Shown one piece after another: positions 1 to 6,834 of a stretch of 20,360 nucleotides of DNA. The translations under genes and the position numbers were made by a program. Every line of letters starts with the position of its first letter. The stretch's first letter is position 1. The notes under the pieces are model-generated. The model was not told the origin of the DNA, made no database searches, and saw only the letters and a list, made by a program, of their open reading frames with translations. The stretch is from a virus, in IMG/VR virus record IMGVR_UViG_3300033994_000437, positions 1 to 20,360 of that record; one strand, given 5' to 3'.

Positions 1-184
1 TGTCAAACAGTTCACGTTGAGTTTTAGTGAAAAGAGTATCCTCTTGGGGATAATCATAGAGTTCCATCTCAAACTCTTTGTAGAAGTAAAGAATGTCCCG
101 CAGAGCAAGCAGTTGCTTCTCTGTAAGAATTTCTTCCATCGTCAGAACAGTATCAAGCATAGTTTCAGTAGTCAGTTCCATCAT
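1..184 (-). CDS. hypothetical protein, truncated at left window edge
   Basis: Open frame of 61 codons running off the left edge, so the C-terminus is missing. It starts at the first ATG of an ATGATG pair; the second ATG at 181 is an alternative. Residues are mostly helical and acidic (MEEILTEKQLLALRDILYFY). The pattern of a helix with LTxxQ followed by an acidic linker recalls the small helical-hairpin proteins at 11467, 11827 and 19669, but the likeness is only by eye. It overlaps the 3' end of the gene at 165-329 by 20 bases and belongs to unit E1. Function unknown. Confidence 0.75.
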   Translation of the reverse strand, partial: MMELTTETMLDTVLTMEEILTEKQLLALRDILYFYKEFEMELYDYPQEDTLFTKTQRELFD

Positions 185-329
185 TTTCACAACGTTGAAT
201 CCAATAAGCAAAGCATGGAAAGTTCAATGGATGATCTTTCTGCCTCTGATACCAATTAAATGCAAGATTCAATCGGTTTTCGGGAACCTTCAAATAAGGA
301 AGGTTAGATTGAATCGGGGTGTAAGTCAT
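165..329 (-). CDS. hypothetical protein, first gene of unit E1
   Basis: 54 codons, ATG at 329 preceded by a clear Shine-Dalgarno AAGGAG seven bases upstream. It sits 23 bases below the -10 box of element E1, as the leader genes of the other units do. The protein begins MTYTPIQSNL and is rich in aromatic and asparagine residues, with two cysteines near the end (residues 39 and 47) and no membrane segment. I do not recognise a family. The 20-base overlap with the next gene suggests translational coupling. Confidence 0.8.
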   Translation of the reverse strand: MTYTPIQSNLPYLKVPENRLNLAFNWYQRQKDHPLNFPCFAYWIQRCENDGTDY

Positions 330-352
330 TGGACTCCTTCATCCATACAAGT

Positions 353-412
353 ATGATACCAGAAAACCCCCTGCACTGCAAGGGGTCTAGTGCCACCAGT
401 CCAACTGGCACA
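353..412 (-). promoter_or_regulatory. composite promoter element E1
   Basis: Read on the minus strand: arms TGTGCCA (412-406) and TGGCACT (395-389) separated by 10 bases, 30 bases to a -10 box TATCAT (358-353), then the start codon of the 165-329 gene after 23 bases. The spacer holds a terminator-like hairpin. Same geometry as eleven other copies in the window. Confidence 0.8.
366..386 (-). terminator. hairpin with T-run inside element E1
   Basis: Minus strand ACCCC...GGGGT stem with an inner TGCA/TGCA pairing, followed by TTTT (366-363). It lies after the 427-591 gene and could end unit E2 while sitting in the spacer of promoter E1. Confidence 0.6.
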
Positions 413-426
413 TCGTATCATTGGAC

Positions 427-591
427 TCAAGATAAGTTGTTAATGTATTTCTTCAACAGATGTTTTCCCTTCTCAACATCAAATCTACGTTCAAAGAGTT
501 CCATTAGTTCTAACACAAGGTCAGCATAAACTACTGGAACTCTGATATGTTTAGTTTCACCTGATTTGGGAAACTTTTTACTAAAAGGCAT
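427..591 (-). CDS. small hypothetical protein, possible ribbon-helix-helix
   Basis: 54 codons, starting at ATG 591 (MPFSKKFPKSGETKHIRVP). A basic N-terminus is followed by a short strand-like stretch (KHIRVPVV, about residues 14-21) and then two predicted helices, which is the order seen in ribbon-helix-helix (CopG/Arc) DNA-binding proteins. This is an inference from residue pattern only. It is the last gene of unit E2 and ends 15 bases before element E1. Confidence 0.75.
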   Translation of the reverse strand: MPFSKKFPKSGETKHIRVPVVYADLVLELMELFERRFDVEKGKHLLKKYINNLS

Positions 592-597
592 TGTATT

Positions 598-614
598 CTA
601 TGTGGGACACATAG
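598..614 (-). other. perfect intergenic hairpin
   Basis: A 7-bp perfect inverted repeat (CTATGTG / CACATAG) with a 3-base loop fills the 30-base gap between the 622-897 and 427-591 genes. There is no T-run, so it is more likely an mRNA stability or processing structure than a terminator. Role unknown. Confidence 0.45.
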
Positions 615-621
615 ATATGTA

Positions 622-897
622 TCAATCATCAATACCGTATTCTCTTTTTACTTCTCTCTTGATTTCTTTCTTTAAATCTTTAATATGTTTGATGTATTCT
701 TGATTTTCTGCTTCTTCTTCTCTCTTTCTATTCTTTGCTTCCTGCTCTCTTTCTAACTGCTTTTTAGTACGTTCTTTCTGAGAGTTTACAAAATTATTTT
801 GCCTATCTCTAACTGCAGCAACCTTTGCAGCATAAGTCTTAGAATAGTCAGACTTATTCTTTTTTGCTTCTGCAATAAAGTCTGCAAAGGTTTTCAT
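622..897 (-). CDS. charged coiled-coil hypothetical protein
   Basis: 91 codons from ATG 897. The N-terminus MKTFADFIAEA resembles the conserved start of many small T4-like phage proteins. Residues 35-85 are almost entirely K, E, R and Q in a heptad-like pattern, so a long charged helix or coiled coil is expected. There is no catalytic motif. It lies between the helicase and the 427-591 gene in unit E2, which allows but does not prove a nucleic-acid or helicase-associated role. Confidence 0.8.
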   Translation of the reverse strand: MKTFADFIAEAKKNKSDYSKTYAAKVAAVRDRQNNFVNSQKERTKKQLEREQEAKNRKREEEAENQEYIKHIKDLKKEIKREVKREYGIDD

Positions 898-922
898 CGT
901 TAGAGAATTGAACTTTTAGTAT

Positions 923-2158
923 TTAGGCAGCAAGCACTTCACCCTTGACAAAGATGGTATCAACCACAGTCTGAAGTTGACGGGCAATACGATCACCATA
1001 GTTATTGTTGACAGGAATAGTGATAGTGCCAAAGGGTTTCTTATAGAAAGCAAACTCACCTGCTTTCATCTTACCATCTGCGATTGCTTGTCGGTCATCT
1101 TTGTGCATACGGATAACACGTCCAACAGTCTGTGCCATTTCAATCAGAGGAAGATTGCGAAGCATAATGCAATGAGTCAGACCTTGCACGTTCATACCTT
1201 CAGACAGGATGCTGTAGTGAAACACAATGAACTTCTTGTCTGCATCAGCACCAAACTCAGTCATCTTTTGGAAGAATACTTCACGGGAGACTTTTTGTTT
1301 GTCAATATAAGCACCGTGCTTGGAAGTGATGTGCATAATGGTATAACCCATATCATTGAGTTGTTGCAGCAAATCACTCTCAGTAAACATTGCCCAAATT
1401 ACTTTGGTGCTAGGAGCAGCAACAAGAACTTTAGGGGCATCACAATCAGAAATCTCTGACAGAATACCTACAATGTTTTCTGCATCTACAAAAGGTGCAT
1501 TTTCTTTGGTGCGAATGGTTTGTGCTTCATAAGGCACAACTTTGGGGGGAATGATACTACCTGCCTCAATCAATTCTTGTGCAGGAATACTGATGATGTT
1601 GTTGCCATAAACATCAGTATTGTTCATAGACTCCTTGCTGTTATTGAACTTCGGAGTTGCAGTGAAGAAATAAGCATTATCTGCAACTGCTGAAGTGTGA
1701 GCAATACCCACAAAGTTAGAAGGTTTCACGCAGTGGTGTGCTTCATCAAAATACACCACATCAATGTTAATGTCTGCTTCATTCACCCGACCAATAGAAT
1801 TGTAAGTGGTGAAGATGAATTGATGCTTGCCACTTCCGATTGTAGTGTCATTATATTCTGCAATGACTGCTGGACGTGTAGAGGATTGATGATGAGTTTC
1901 ACCACTGTGAACGTGCATATAAGCAATGTTTTGCTCTTTGAGATATTGTTCAAACTCAGAACAGAGTTGATTTGCAAGCAGAATACGAGGTGCAACAACA
2001 ACAAACGTCATCGGTTCTTTTGCATCCAGAACACGTTGACGGGCATCTTCCATCATCACAACAGTTTTCCCACCACCAGTAGGAATATACACAGAACCCC
2101 TGATTGCTTTTTGCACAGCATCAAGAGCACGTTGTTGATAAGGAAGAAGAGTCAGCAT
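923..2158 (-). CDS. superfamily 2 DEAH-type helicase
   Basis: 411 residues with the ordered SF2 motifs: Walker A PTGGGKT (26-32), motif Ia VAPRILLANQ (55-64), DEAH in YFDEAHH (138-141), motif III TAT (166-168) and motif VI QTVGRVIR (343-350). It should be an ATP-dependent nucleic-acid translocase or helicase of the type found in phages for replication, recombination or repair. It is shorter than classic UvsW, so I do not give that symbol. I chose ATG 2158; an in-frame TTG lies one codon earlier. No strong Shine-Dalgarno is visible. It is the first gene of unit E2, 32 bases below the -10 box. All key residues look intact. Confidence 0.93.
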   Translation of the reverse strand: MLTLLPYQQRALDAVQKAIRGSVYIPTGGGKTVVMMEDARQRVLDAKEPMTFVVVAPRILLANQLCSEFEQYLKEQNIAYMHVHSGETHHQSSTRPAVIAEYNDTTIGSGKHQFIFTTYNSIGRVNEADINIDVVYFDEAHHCVKPSNFVGIAHTSAVADNAYFFTATPKFNNSKESMNNTDVYGNNIISIPAQELIEAGSIIPPKVVPYEAQTIRTKENAPFVDAENIVGILSEISDCDAPKVLVAAPSTKVIWAMFTESDLLQQLNDMGYTIMHITSKHGAYIDKQKVSREVFFQKMTEFGADADKKFIVFHYSILSEGMNVQGLTHCIMLRNLPLIEMAQTVGRVIRMHKDDRQAIADGKMKAGEFAFYKKPFGTITIPVNNNYGDRIARQLQTVVDTIFVKGEVLAA

Positions 2159-2190
2159 CAATAGGTCAGTTCAATCGTTTGTATTCATAC

Positions 2191-2249
2191 ATTATAGCAC
2201 CCCTCCCGTGGTTTCGGGAAGAGTGCTGGACAGATCAAGAAGTGGCACA
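2191..2249 (-). promoter_or_regulatory. composite promoter element E2
   Basis: Minus strand: arms TGTGCCA (2249-2243) and TGTCCAG (2232-2226) with a 10-base centre, 29 bases, and a -10 box TATAAT (2196-2191) that also has an extended TGC in front. It drives the helicase. The spacer is a strong hairpin. Confidence 0.85.
2197..2226 (-). terminator. GC-rich hairpin in spacer of E2
   Basis: Outer GCAC/GTGC and inner TCCCG/CGGGA pairings enclose a short loop. No T-run follows, because the -10 box abuts the stem. It may terminate unit E3 weakly or shape the promoter. Confidence 0.45.
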
Positions 2250-2254
2250 AAGGG

Positions 2255-2623
2255 TTAAGATTCCAACCACTCATAAAATTCAGAAATAGTCGGGAGTTCC
2301 TCTCCTTTCTCCATAGCAATTTTACACATCAAATCATACATCTCCATCTCTTGTTCATCAAGAGATTGGTAGAACTCTTCATCATCTTGCTCAGGTTCCT
2401 GATAATAATGATGAACCTCTACAACTTGAGAATTATCATTAGAAGATTCTGAAGCAAATGATGGAGCACATGGAACGCAAAAAGCAACTTTTTTTGCTCC
2501 AGTTTGACTTAGTGCTGCCGCCTCTGCATCTTTCTGGGTATAATAACCTTCAATCCTTAGATTTTTATAAATGCCAGAATCAGTAATAACACTGACATCC
2601 CATTCCCTTTTAGAATACATCAT
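2255..2623 (-). CDS. acidic hypothetical protein
   Basis: 122 codons; the start is the first of two adjacent ATGs and overlaps the stop of the gene at 2623-2757 (TGATG). The N-terminal 50 residues look like a small alpha/beta fold (REWDVSVITDSGIY, then AEAAALSQTGAKKV), followed by a low-complexity Ser/Asn/His linker and a strongly acidic C-terminal third ending FYEWLES. No known motif is seen. It is the last gene of unit E3; the stop codon lies a few bases before element E2. Confidence 0.85.
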   Translation of the reverse strand: MMYSKREWDVSVITDSGIYKNLRIEGYYTQKDAEAAALSQTGAKKVAFCVPCAPSFASESSNDNSQVVEVHHYYQEPEQDDEEFYQSLDEQEMEMYDLMCKIAMEKGEELPTISEFYEWLES

Positions 2624-2757
2624 CAGAGGAACTCCGCAATATAGTAATCAACAGTAATTTCAAGTTCTGCTGCTTTTTTTTCTAGTTCCATTGCATACTC
2701 ATCTGCAAACTCTTCAGATTCATCACCACAGAAGAGATCAAGAGTAGACTCGTGCAT
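2623..2757 (-). CDS. small acidic hypothetical protein
   Basis: 44 codons. The ATG at 2757 is chosen because a Shine-Dalgarno (AAAGGA) stands just upstream. A longer reading from 2805 would add sixteen residues without a binding site. The peptide is very acidic (MHESTLDLFCGDESEEF) and helical, ending in an IAEFL tail. The stop overlaps the next ATG. Function unknown. Confidence 0.75.
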   Translation of the reverse strand: MHESTLDLFCGDESEEFADEYAMELEKKAAELEITVDYYIAEFL

Positions 2758-2813
2758 TTGGTTTTTCCTTTGGTCGAATAGTGTTTGTAAAATAAATCTA
2801 AGCATATGAATTA

Positions 2814-3197
2814 TCAGAACTCGATTGGTTCGAGTGTCGGTTCACCCCCAAATCCAAACACACTCGGAGAAACTTCCTCAAACTCATCAGTTCCTTCAAT
2901 TTGCTTATAGCAATGCAAAGAACCCTCAAGAACTTTATTAAGTTCGGGATTTACCTTATCAACCTCCACAGAGTCATTATATTCATCCTCAGAGGTCGTG
3001 TCAACAACATCAAAGATGATGAGATTGATACAAGCATCCTTTGCATCTTTGAGGGTCTTTGCAACGTGCTGAGGAGTGTCTACAACATCAACAACAATCC
3101 ACTTAGCAGCAGATGCTTTACGAATGAAACCAACTGTATTAGAATCCTTCTGAACTTCGTAGATACCAGCAGACAGACGGGGGAAGGTGAAAGTCAT
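2814..3197 (-). CDS. hypothetical protein
   Basis: 127 codons, ATG 3197 overlapping the stop of 3194-3379 as ATGA. The first 75 residues suggest a compact alpha/beta domain: GIYEV, FIRKASAAKWIVVDV, then a helix QHVAKTLKDAKDACI, a layout like small proteins that modify or mimic host factors. The remainder is acidic and ends in a glycine-rich FGFGGEP tail. I do not recognise the family. Unit E3, third gene. Confidence 0.8.
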   Translation of the reverse strand: MTFTFPRLSAGIYEVQKDSNTVGFIRKASAAKWIVVDVVDTPQHVAKTLKDAKDACINLIIFDVVDTTSEDEYNDSVEVDKVNPELNKVLEGSLHCYKQIEGTDEFEEVSPSVFGFGGEPTLEPIEF

Positions 3198-3379
3198 TTG
3201 AAAAAAAATGAATGAACGTCAGTTTCTTGGTTATACTGAATAACAAAATTTCCAATCTCTACATTATCATTTTCTTCCACAAGTTGTGCGAAATCAGTAA
3301 CATTGGAGAAAGGAAGTTGGGGAATAATACAATTCCCAAATTCATCAAATGAATTGATACAATTACCAACAAATCTCAT
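3194..3379 (-). CDS. small hypothetical protein
   Basis: 61 codons, ATG 3379 two bases after the stop of 3382-3627. It is mostly hydrophobic-polar beta-like sequence (FGNCIIPQLPF, VEIGNFVIQYNQE) with two cysteines and an FFFK end; no membrane helix. The stop overlaps the next start as ATGA, indicating coupling. Function unknown. Confidence 0.75.
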   Translation of the reverse strand: MRFVGNCINSFDEFGNCIIPQLPFSNVTDFAQLVEENDNVEIGNFVIQYNQETDVHSFFFK

Positions 3380-3381
3380 AA

Positions 3382-3627
3382 TCAGCAGTATTCAGGAAGA
3401 ATACAGAAAGAATTGCACCACTTACGAACCCAGTTTAAGGTATCAGCATAGCAACGAGGTTCACTCATCACCATACTAGAATCCTTGCGAGGATTGTAAG
3501 CAACAGCAACATAACGGTAGCAATCAGGAGATTCTTCAATCTCTTGAATCCACATTTGATTCACATTACCATCTTGCCAATCCCAACGGGAAGCAGTGTA
3601 GTTGAAGACAGTGTTGAGGTCTACCAA
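3382..3627 (-). CDS. hypothetical protein with probable TTG start, first gene of unit E3
   Basis: 81 codons. No ATG fits, but a TTG at 3627 has Shine-Dalgarno AAAGGA six bases upstream and lies 26 bases below the -10 box of E3, the same distance as other leader genes. The alternative is ATG 3555 (residue 25), which would discard conserved-looking sequence. The protein is tryptophan- and cysteine-rich (SRWDWQDGNVN, WVRKWCNSFC). No family recognised. Confidence 0.75.
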   Translation of the reverse strand: MVDLNTVFNYTASRWDWQDGNVNQMWIQEIEESPDCYRYVAVAYNPRKDSSMVMSEPRCYADTLNWVRKWCNSFCILPEYC

Positions 3628-3653
3628 GTGGTTTCCTTTGCTTGTGTCCCTGT

Positions 3654-3712
3654 ATTATAGGGCATCAGGGGGGTCTGCGGGACTTTATAGTGCCAGTGCT
3701 ACAGGTGGCACA
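3654..3712 (-). promoter_or_regulatory. composite promoter element E3
   Basis: Minus strand: arms TGTGCCA (3712-3706) and TGGCACT (3695-3689), 10-base centre, 29 bases, -10 box TATAAT (3659-3654). The stop codon and last four sense codons of the 3699-3953 gene lie inside the palindrome. The spacer has no good hairpin. Confidence 0.85.
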
Positions 3713-3953
3713 CGGGACCATCTTCCTCGTCGTATTTTGATGCCCTTGACTTTACATACTCAAGGTCTTTCCATTGATTGTGATAACAAATCACAAGAAT
3801 GTGCTCTTTCTTGTGATGAGTTCCTTTGGTGCATTTCTTTTCTTTTACTGCAATCTCAATGGTAATGTATTCATCATCCTTGAAATAAACCCATCCTTCT
3901 AGTTTTTTCCATTTGACGTAATCATTAACCTTGGGTGTGTAATGAGAAACCAT
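3699..3953 (-). CDS. conserved phage-type hypothetical protein
   Basis: 84 codons, ATG 3953. It holds a beta-rich core, VNDYVKWKKLEGWVYF then DDEYITIEIAVKEK, followed by an HHKKEHILVICYHNQW segment and the end KYVKSRASKYDEED-like region. I recall this pattern (EGWVYF, YITIEI, VICY, YVKSR) from many uncharacterised phage proteins, but no function is known to me. Its C-terminus (PVCHL) is encoded by element E3. Second gene of unit E4, after a 31-base gap containing AGAGGAT. Confidence 0.85.
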   Translation of the reverse strand: MVSHYTPKVNDYVKWKKLEGWVYFKDDEYITIEIAVKEKKCTKGTHHKKEHILVICYHNQWKDLEYVKSRASKYDEEDGPVCHL

Positions 3954-3984
3954 CTGCCAATAAAATATCCTCTTTAATTTATAA

Positions 3985-4191
3985 TCATTTCAAATTGCAA
4001 TCTGGATGCCAACCTGCTTGACGTTCGCACCAAGTTTTCAAGGAATTGGATGGGGGATTTTTCAATCGTTCGATTGCGTTTGCTTTATCATAAGCATCAA
4101 ACATCCTTTTGTCTCTTTGAATGAGAAGAATGTTCCATCCAATGACAGCAAAGAACGCAAGAAGTCCGTAAGTAATAACTTTAGGGTTCAT
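3985..4191 (-). CDS. small single-span membrane protein
   Basis: 68 codons, ATG 4191, 22 bases below the -10 box of E4. Residues 5-24 (VITYGLLAFFAVIGWNILL) form one hydrophobic helix, followed by a basic QRDKR, so the C-terminus with two cysteines is probably cytoplasmic by the positive-inside rule, though an N-out/C-in assignment is only inferred. Function unknown. Confidence 0.8.
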   Translation of the reverse strand: MNPKVITYGLLAFFAVIGWNILLIQRDKRMFDAYDKANAIERLKNPPSNSLKTWCERQAGWHPDCNLK

Positions 4192-4213
4192 TTGTGGTGT
4201 TGTTCATGCCCTT

Positions 4214-4272
4214 ATTATAGGGGATATTCACTGCCAATGGGGGTCTAATGTGCCAGAAGGATTGGTGGCACA
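4214..4272 (-). promoter_or_regulatory. composite promoter element E4
   Basis: Minus strand: a perfect 7-bp inverted pair TGTGCCA (4272-4266) and TGGCACA (4255-4249), 10-base centre, 29 bases, -10 box TATAAT (4219-4214). The whole palindrome lies within the 3' end of the methyltransferase gene. Confidence 0.87.
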
Positions 4273-5157
4273 ATCGTATACAGAAATAATCCACTTTAGG
4301 ATATTAAAATTCATACGTTTTCTGTAAATGCCACAATTCATTGTAGATTTGAAAGAGGTGAGATAAAAGTCCCTTGTTTCATCTCTCCATTCATTGATGA
4401 ATGAATTTAGTTTATCAATGTCTAATTTATTTGGAGAATAGAATAGAGAGTAGTTTCTAGAAGTATGTTTAAGGTACTTTTCTCTATCAAAACTTTCAAC
4501 ATTGTCATGAATATGAATACTTCTACCCTTTGTTGAATCTATTGCACACAGAACATAATTTCCATGAGAAACATTAAATGAAATTGAAGGGTTAGTATTT
4601 GTTGGTGGATGTTCCTTTATCTCTTTTCCATTCACATAAATTTTTGTTCCTTTCGATTTTGGTGCAAAGTATGCAACACCAACAGGAACATCAGTATCGG
4701 AAAAAACTTCTTTATCTAGTTTATCCCATGCAATCAATCTATCTTGAAATAAACCAGTATTGTGAAATGTTGATGGTATAATTGCTGCAACATACCCACA
4801 ATTATTCAACATCAATTCTAAGCAATCAAGATATAGGTCCTGATACTTGATTAAAACATTTAATTTCTTTCTGGAGATCGTTGTCTTTGCAAGATATGGA
4901 GGATTGGTGATACAAACATCATAACCAATCGGAAAGTTCTTAATCGTATCTTGTCTGATAATACTATCAATCTTTGGGTCAATATCATAACCTTCCCATT
5001 CTTCATCTAGGTATGAATACAATAATCCAGCACCTGCGAATGGTTCAAGAACTTTTACTCCTTTTGGTCTCAAACTATTCCATAAAGAAAAAGCATCAGA
5101 TCCTGCAAAGGGATCTGATGTAGTGTAAAATTGACCCAATAATTGTTTATTATCCAA
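4228..5157 (-). CDS. N6-adenine DNA methyltransferase (restriction-modification type)
   Basis: 309 residues. It transfers a methyl group from S-adenosylmethionine to adenine in DNA. Visible motifs in gamma-class order: LLGQFYT (6-12, motif X), VLEPFAGAG (36-44, motif I), YDID (57-60, motif II) and catalytic NPPY (85-88, motif IV). The remaining 200 residues would hold the target-recognition part. The start is TTG 5157, because AGGAGA lies six bases upstream; a longer TTG reading begins at 5178. It overlaps the endonuclease-like gene by eight bases, so the two are translated together in unit E5. Its last residues (about CATNPSGTLDPHWQ) are encoded by element E4. Target sequence unknown. A lone protective methylase is the alternative reading. 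Confidence 0.9.
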   Translation of the reverse strand: MDNKQLLGQFYTTSDPFAGSDAFSLWNSLRPKGVKVLEPFAGAGLLYSYLDEEWEGYDIDPKIDSIIRQDTIKNFPIGYDVCITNPPYLAKTTISRKKLNVLIKYQDLYLDCLELMLNNCGYVAAIIPSTFHNTGLFQDRLIAWDKLDKEVFSDTDVPVGVAYFAPKSKGTKIYVNGKEIKEHPPTNTNPSISFNVSHGNYVLCAIDSTKGRSIHIHDNVESFDREKYLKHTSRNYSLFYSPNKLDIDKLNSFINEWRDETRDFYLTSFKSTMNCGIYRKRMNFNILKWIISVYDCATNPSGTLDPHWQ

Positions 5158-5827
5158 GCAATCTCTCCTGAAACTCAATGTGATTCACAACCCAAATGTT
5201 ATCGGTTTGTTTCTCTTTCAAAGATGCAAACTCTTCTCCATCAATAAGCATAACATAAATCTTATCTTCTTGTCCAAACTCTTTTGCCCACTCAATATAT
5301 TGGTTCATTTCATGCAGAACATTATCTTGATGCCCACCAGCACCAATAACAATCTTAGCAAAAATGTATCCACTTTTAGGTCCATCAAAAATACCATCAA
5401 TGGACTTTAGTGCATGAATATCTTTGTTTAAGTTTTCTTTCTTAAACTCTTTTTTGGTCATAATTTTACCATTTTTGCAAGGTCGAAGTTCGTCAACCCC
5501 ACAACAACGGATATTGTAATTATACTTTTTCATTTCAGTAGCAACGCCATCAATAATGAAGGATTCATCCTTTTTACCTTGACGACTTGCATTTTTTGCA
5601 ATAGCAATGGCAACGGTCTTACTGAATACAATGCTATTTGCACATTCAGTTAACAGATCATCATAATCAAAGTCAAGTTCATCAAGCAAACGATCAATTG
5701 CTTTATCATTTGCAATCTTCACAAGTTCGGAATAAGAAGGGGAGTTCTTATTCAATTCTTCTGCGATAATATAATTGTTGTATTTTTGACGCTCACTGCG
5801 AAGATCGGCAACGTCTGTGGTGAACAT
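5150..5827 (-). CDS. putative type II restriction endonuclease-like protein
   Basis: 225 residues. The upstream ATG at 5860 is rejected because it precedes the -10 box; ATG 5827 lies 21 bases below it. Features recalling type II endonucleases: SRQGKKDE (81-88), a phrase common in that group, and SIDGIFDG...YIFAK (142-158). This gives a possible catalytic Asp144 and Lys158. The canonical acid two residues before the lysine is Phe156, but Glu173 follows on a helix (HEMNQYIEW), resembling the relocated acid of NgoMIV/Cfr10I-type enzymes. The immediate, overlapping adenine methyltransferase strongly supports a restriction role. It could also be an inactive remnant. Family assignment is inference. 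Confidence 0.6.
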   Translation of the reverse strand: MFTTDVADLRSERQKYNNYIIAEELNKNSPSYSELVKIANDKAIDRLLDELDFDYDDLLTECANSIVFSKTVAIAIAKNASRQGKKDESFIIDGVATEMKKYNYNIRCCGVDELRPCKNGKIMTKKEFKKENLNKDIHALKSIDGIFDGPKSGYIFAKIVIGAGGHQDNVLHEMNQYIEWAKEFGQEDKIYVMLIDGEEFASLKEKQTDNIWVVNHIEFQERLLG

Positions 5828-5848
5828 GGTTTCTTTTGAACTGTTGGT

Positions 5849-5907
5849 ATTATAGGGCAAAACCCGTTGGAACGGGAGATGATGTGGACACTAAGACAAG
5901 TGGCACA
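5849..5907 (-). promoter_or_regulatory. composite promoter element E5
   Basis: Minus strand: arms TGTGCCA (5907-5901) and TGTCCAC (5890-5884), 10-base centre, 29 bases, -10 box TATAAT (5854-5849). It drives the restriction-modification-like pair. The palindrome directly abuts the stop codon of the 5908-6231 gene. Confidence 0.85.
5863..5876 (-). terminator. hairpin plus TTTT in spacer of E5
   Basis: Minus strand CCCGT-loop-ACGGG followed by TTTT, a short rho-independent terminator shape that could end unit E6 just before the next transcript begins. Confidence 0.55.
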
Positions 5908-6231
5908 TCAATGATTTAATTCATTGGTAATTGCTTTGATTTTTTTTATAATGTCAACAAGGGATTGAATCTTATCAACAATTACATCAAAATCTTCTTC
6001 TGTCTTACCAGCAAGTGCTTCTTGTAATCGTTCAACTGCGGCAGCAGTTTGTATAGTTAAATTAGAGTCATTCATTGATACTAACGAATAATTAGTTTGT
6101 TTATCTATATTTTTGATAATTAAAGATAACCTTTCCTTTTCATCTGATGTTTCTGCCACTTCTCTTGCAATTATGAGAAAATCATAAATTGCATCGACTT
6201 CCGCATCAGTGAAAAGAAAAGGTTTTTTCAT
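5908..6231 (-). CDS. helical hypothetical protein
   Basis: 107 codons, ATG 6231 overlapping the previous stop as TAATG. Almost wholly helical: FTDAEVDAIYDFLIIAREVA, then a second charged helix, then a long C-terminal amphipathic helix (DVIVDKIQSLVDIIKKIKAI). No cysteines, no catalytic motif, no signal. A small bundle or coiled-coil protein is likely. Last gene of unit E6. Confidence 0.8.
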   Translation of the reverse strand: MKKPFLFTDAEVDAIYDFLIIAREVAETSDEKERLSLIIKNIDKQTNYSLVSMNDSNLTIQTAAAVERLQEALAGKTEEDFDVIVDKIQSLVDIIKKIKAITNELNH

Positions 6232-6395
6232 TAGGCAGTAAGTCCAACATCCATTACGGGTTCATCATCATTATACTCAAGAATTGCTTCTCCAGCATCG
6301 TGATTAAGTTGCTCATAAATGCTTTCATAAATCCAATCACAACAGGGTTGGTCATCCTCAACAAGGAGTTTAATAGTGATAGTTACTTCTTTCAT
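6231..6395 (-). CDS. small acidic hypothetical protein
   Basis: 54 codons, ATG 6395 overlapping the upstream stop as ATGA. The protein starts MKEVTITIKLLVEDD, a beta strand-like opening, has a CCDWIYES helix and an acidic end. The compact size and strand-helix order fit a small alpha/beta phage protein, but no family is recognised. Coupled on both sides within unit E6. Confidence 0.78.
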   Translation of the reverse strand: MKEVTITIKLLVEDDQPCCDWIYESIYEQLNHDAGEAILEYNDDEPVMDVGLTA

Positions 6396-6658
6396 TTTTT
6401 AATACTTTGCTTGAGTTTCAGACGGACAACTTCATCATCAATACATTCACCGATTACCTGATAAATGTAATCAGTATTTCCTACTTCATAAAGAACTTCA
6501 CAAGCATCTTCATCAGGAAGATATTGCTCTACAAAGTTCTCATCCATAGTGAATACATCAGCAGGACTGAAAACAAATGCAGCAACATAGGCATCTTCAC
6601 CATACGTTGCAATCAGGTCATCAACCCGTTGCTTGAGATTAGCAAGATTGCGATACAT
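6392..6658 (-). CDS. acidic hypothetical protein
   Basis: 88 codons, ATG 6658, two bases after the stop of 6661-6834. N-terminal helix LANLKQRVDDLIATYGEDAYVAAFVF, then an acidic middle and a helix VVRLKLKQSIKK at the end. There is no motif that gives a function. Unit E6. Confidence 0.8.
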   Translation of the reverse strand: MYRNLANLKQRVDDLIATYGEDAYVAAFVFSPADVFTMDENFVEQYLPDEDACEVLYEVGNTDYIYQVIGECIDDEVVRLKLKQSIKK

Positions 6659-6660
6659 AA

Positions 6661-6834
6661 TCAGAAAGAAACGTAAGGGTGGTCGGGGTCAAGAACTTGA
6701 GTTGTATGGTCCGAGAAATGAAAACTATTCATCGGATAAAACTCATCATTGGCAATGTCATAAATTGACACGTCAGACTTCAATTGCTCCAGAGTGAGAG
6801 TCTGAAGAATCTCCAAAAGATTTTGATAAGTCAT
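6661..6834 (-). CDS. conserved cyanophage-type hypothetical protein
   Basis: 57 codons. ATG 6834 overlaps the stop of the upstream 40-codon gene (TGATG), which decides the start over a longer reading from 6903. The pattern MTYQNLLEILQTLTLEQL, followed by DVSIYDIANDEFYP and a LDPDHPYVSF end, matches a family of short proteins I recall from cyanobacteria and their phages, with no known function to my knowledge. Confidence 0.82.
   Translation of the reverse strand: MTYQNLLEILQTLTLEQLKSDVSIYDIANDEFYPMNSFHFSDHTTQVLDPDHPYVSF

Noticed and set aside
977-2164. Long plus-strand open frames (160 and 155 codons) opposite the helicase
   Set aside because: They are antisense to a helicase with complete motifs, and show no known domain or ribosome site.
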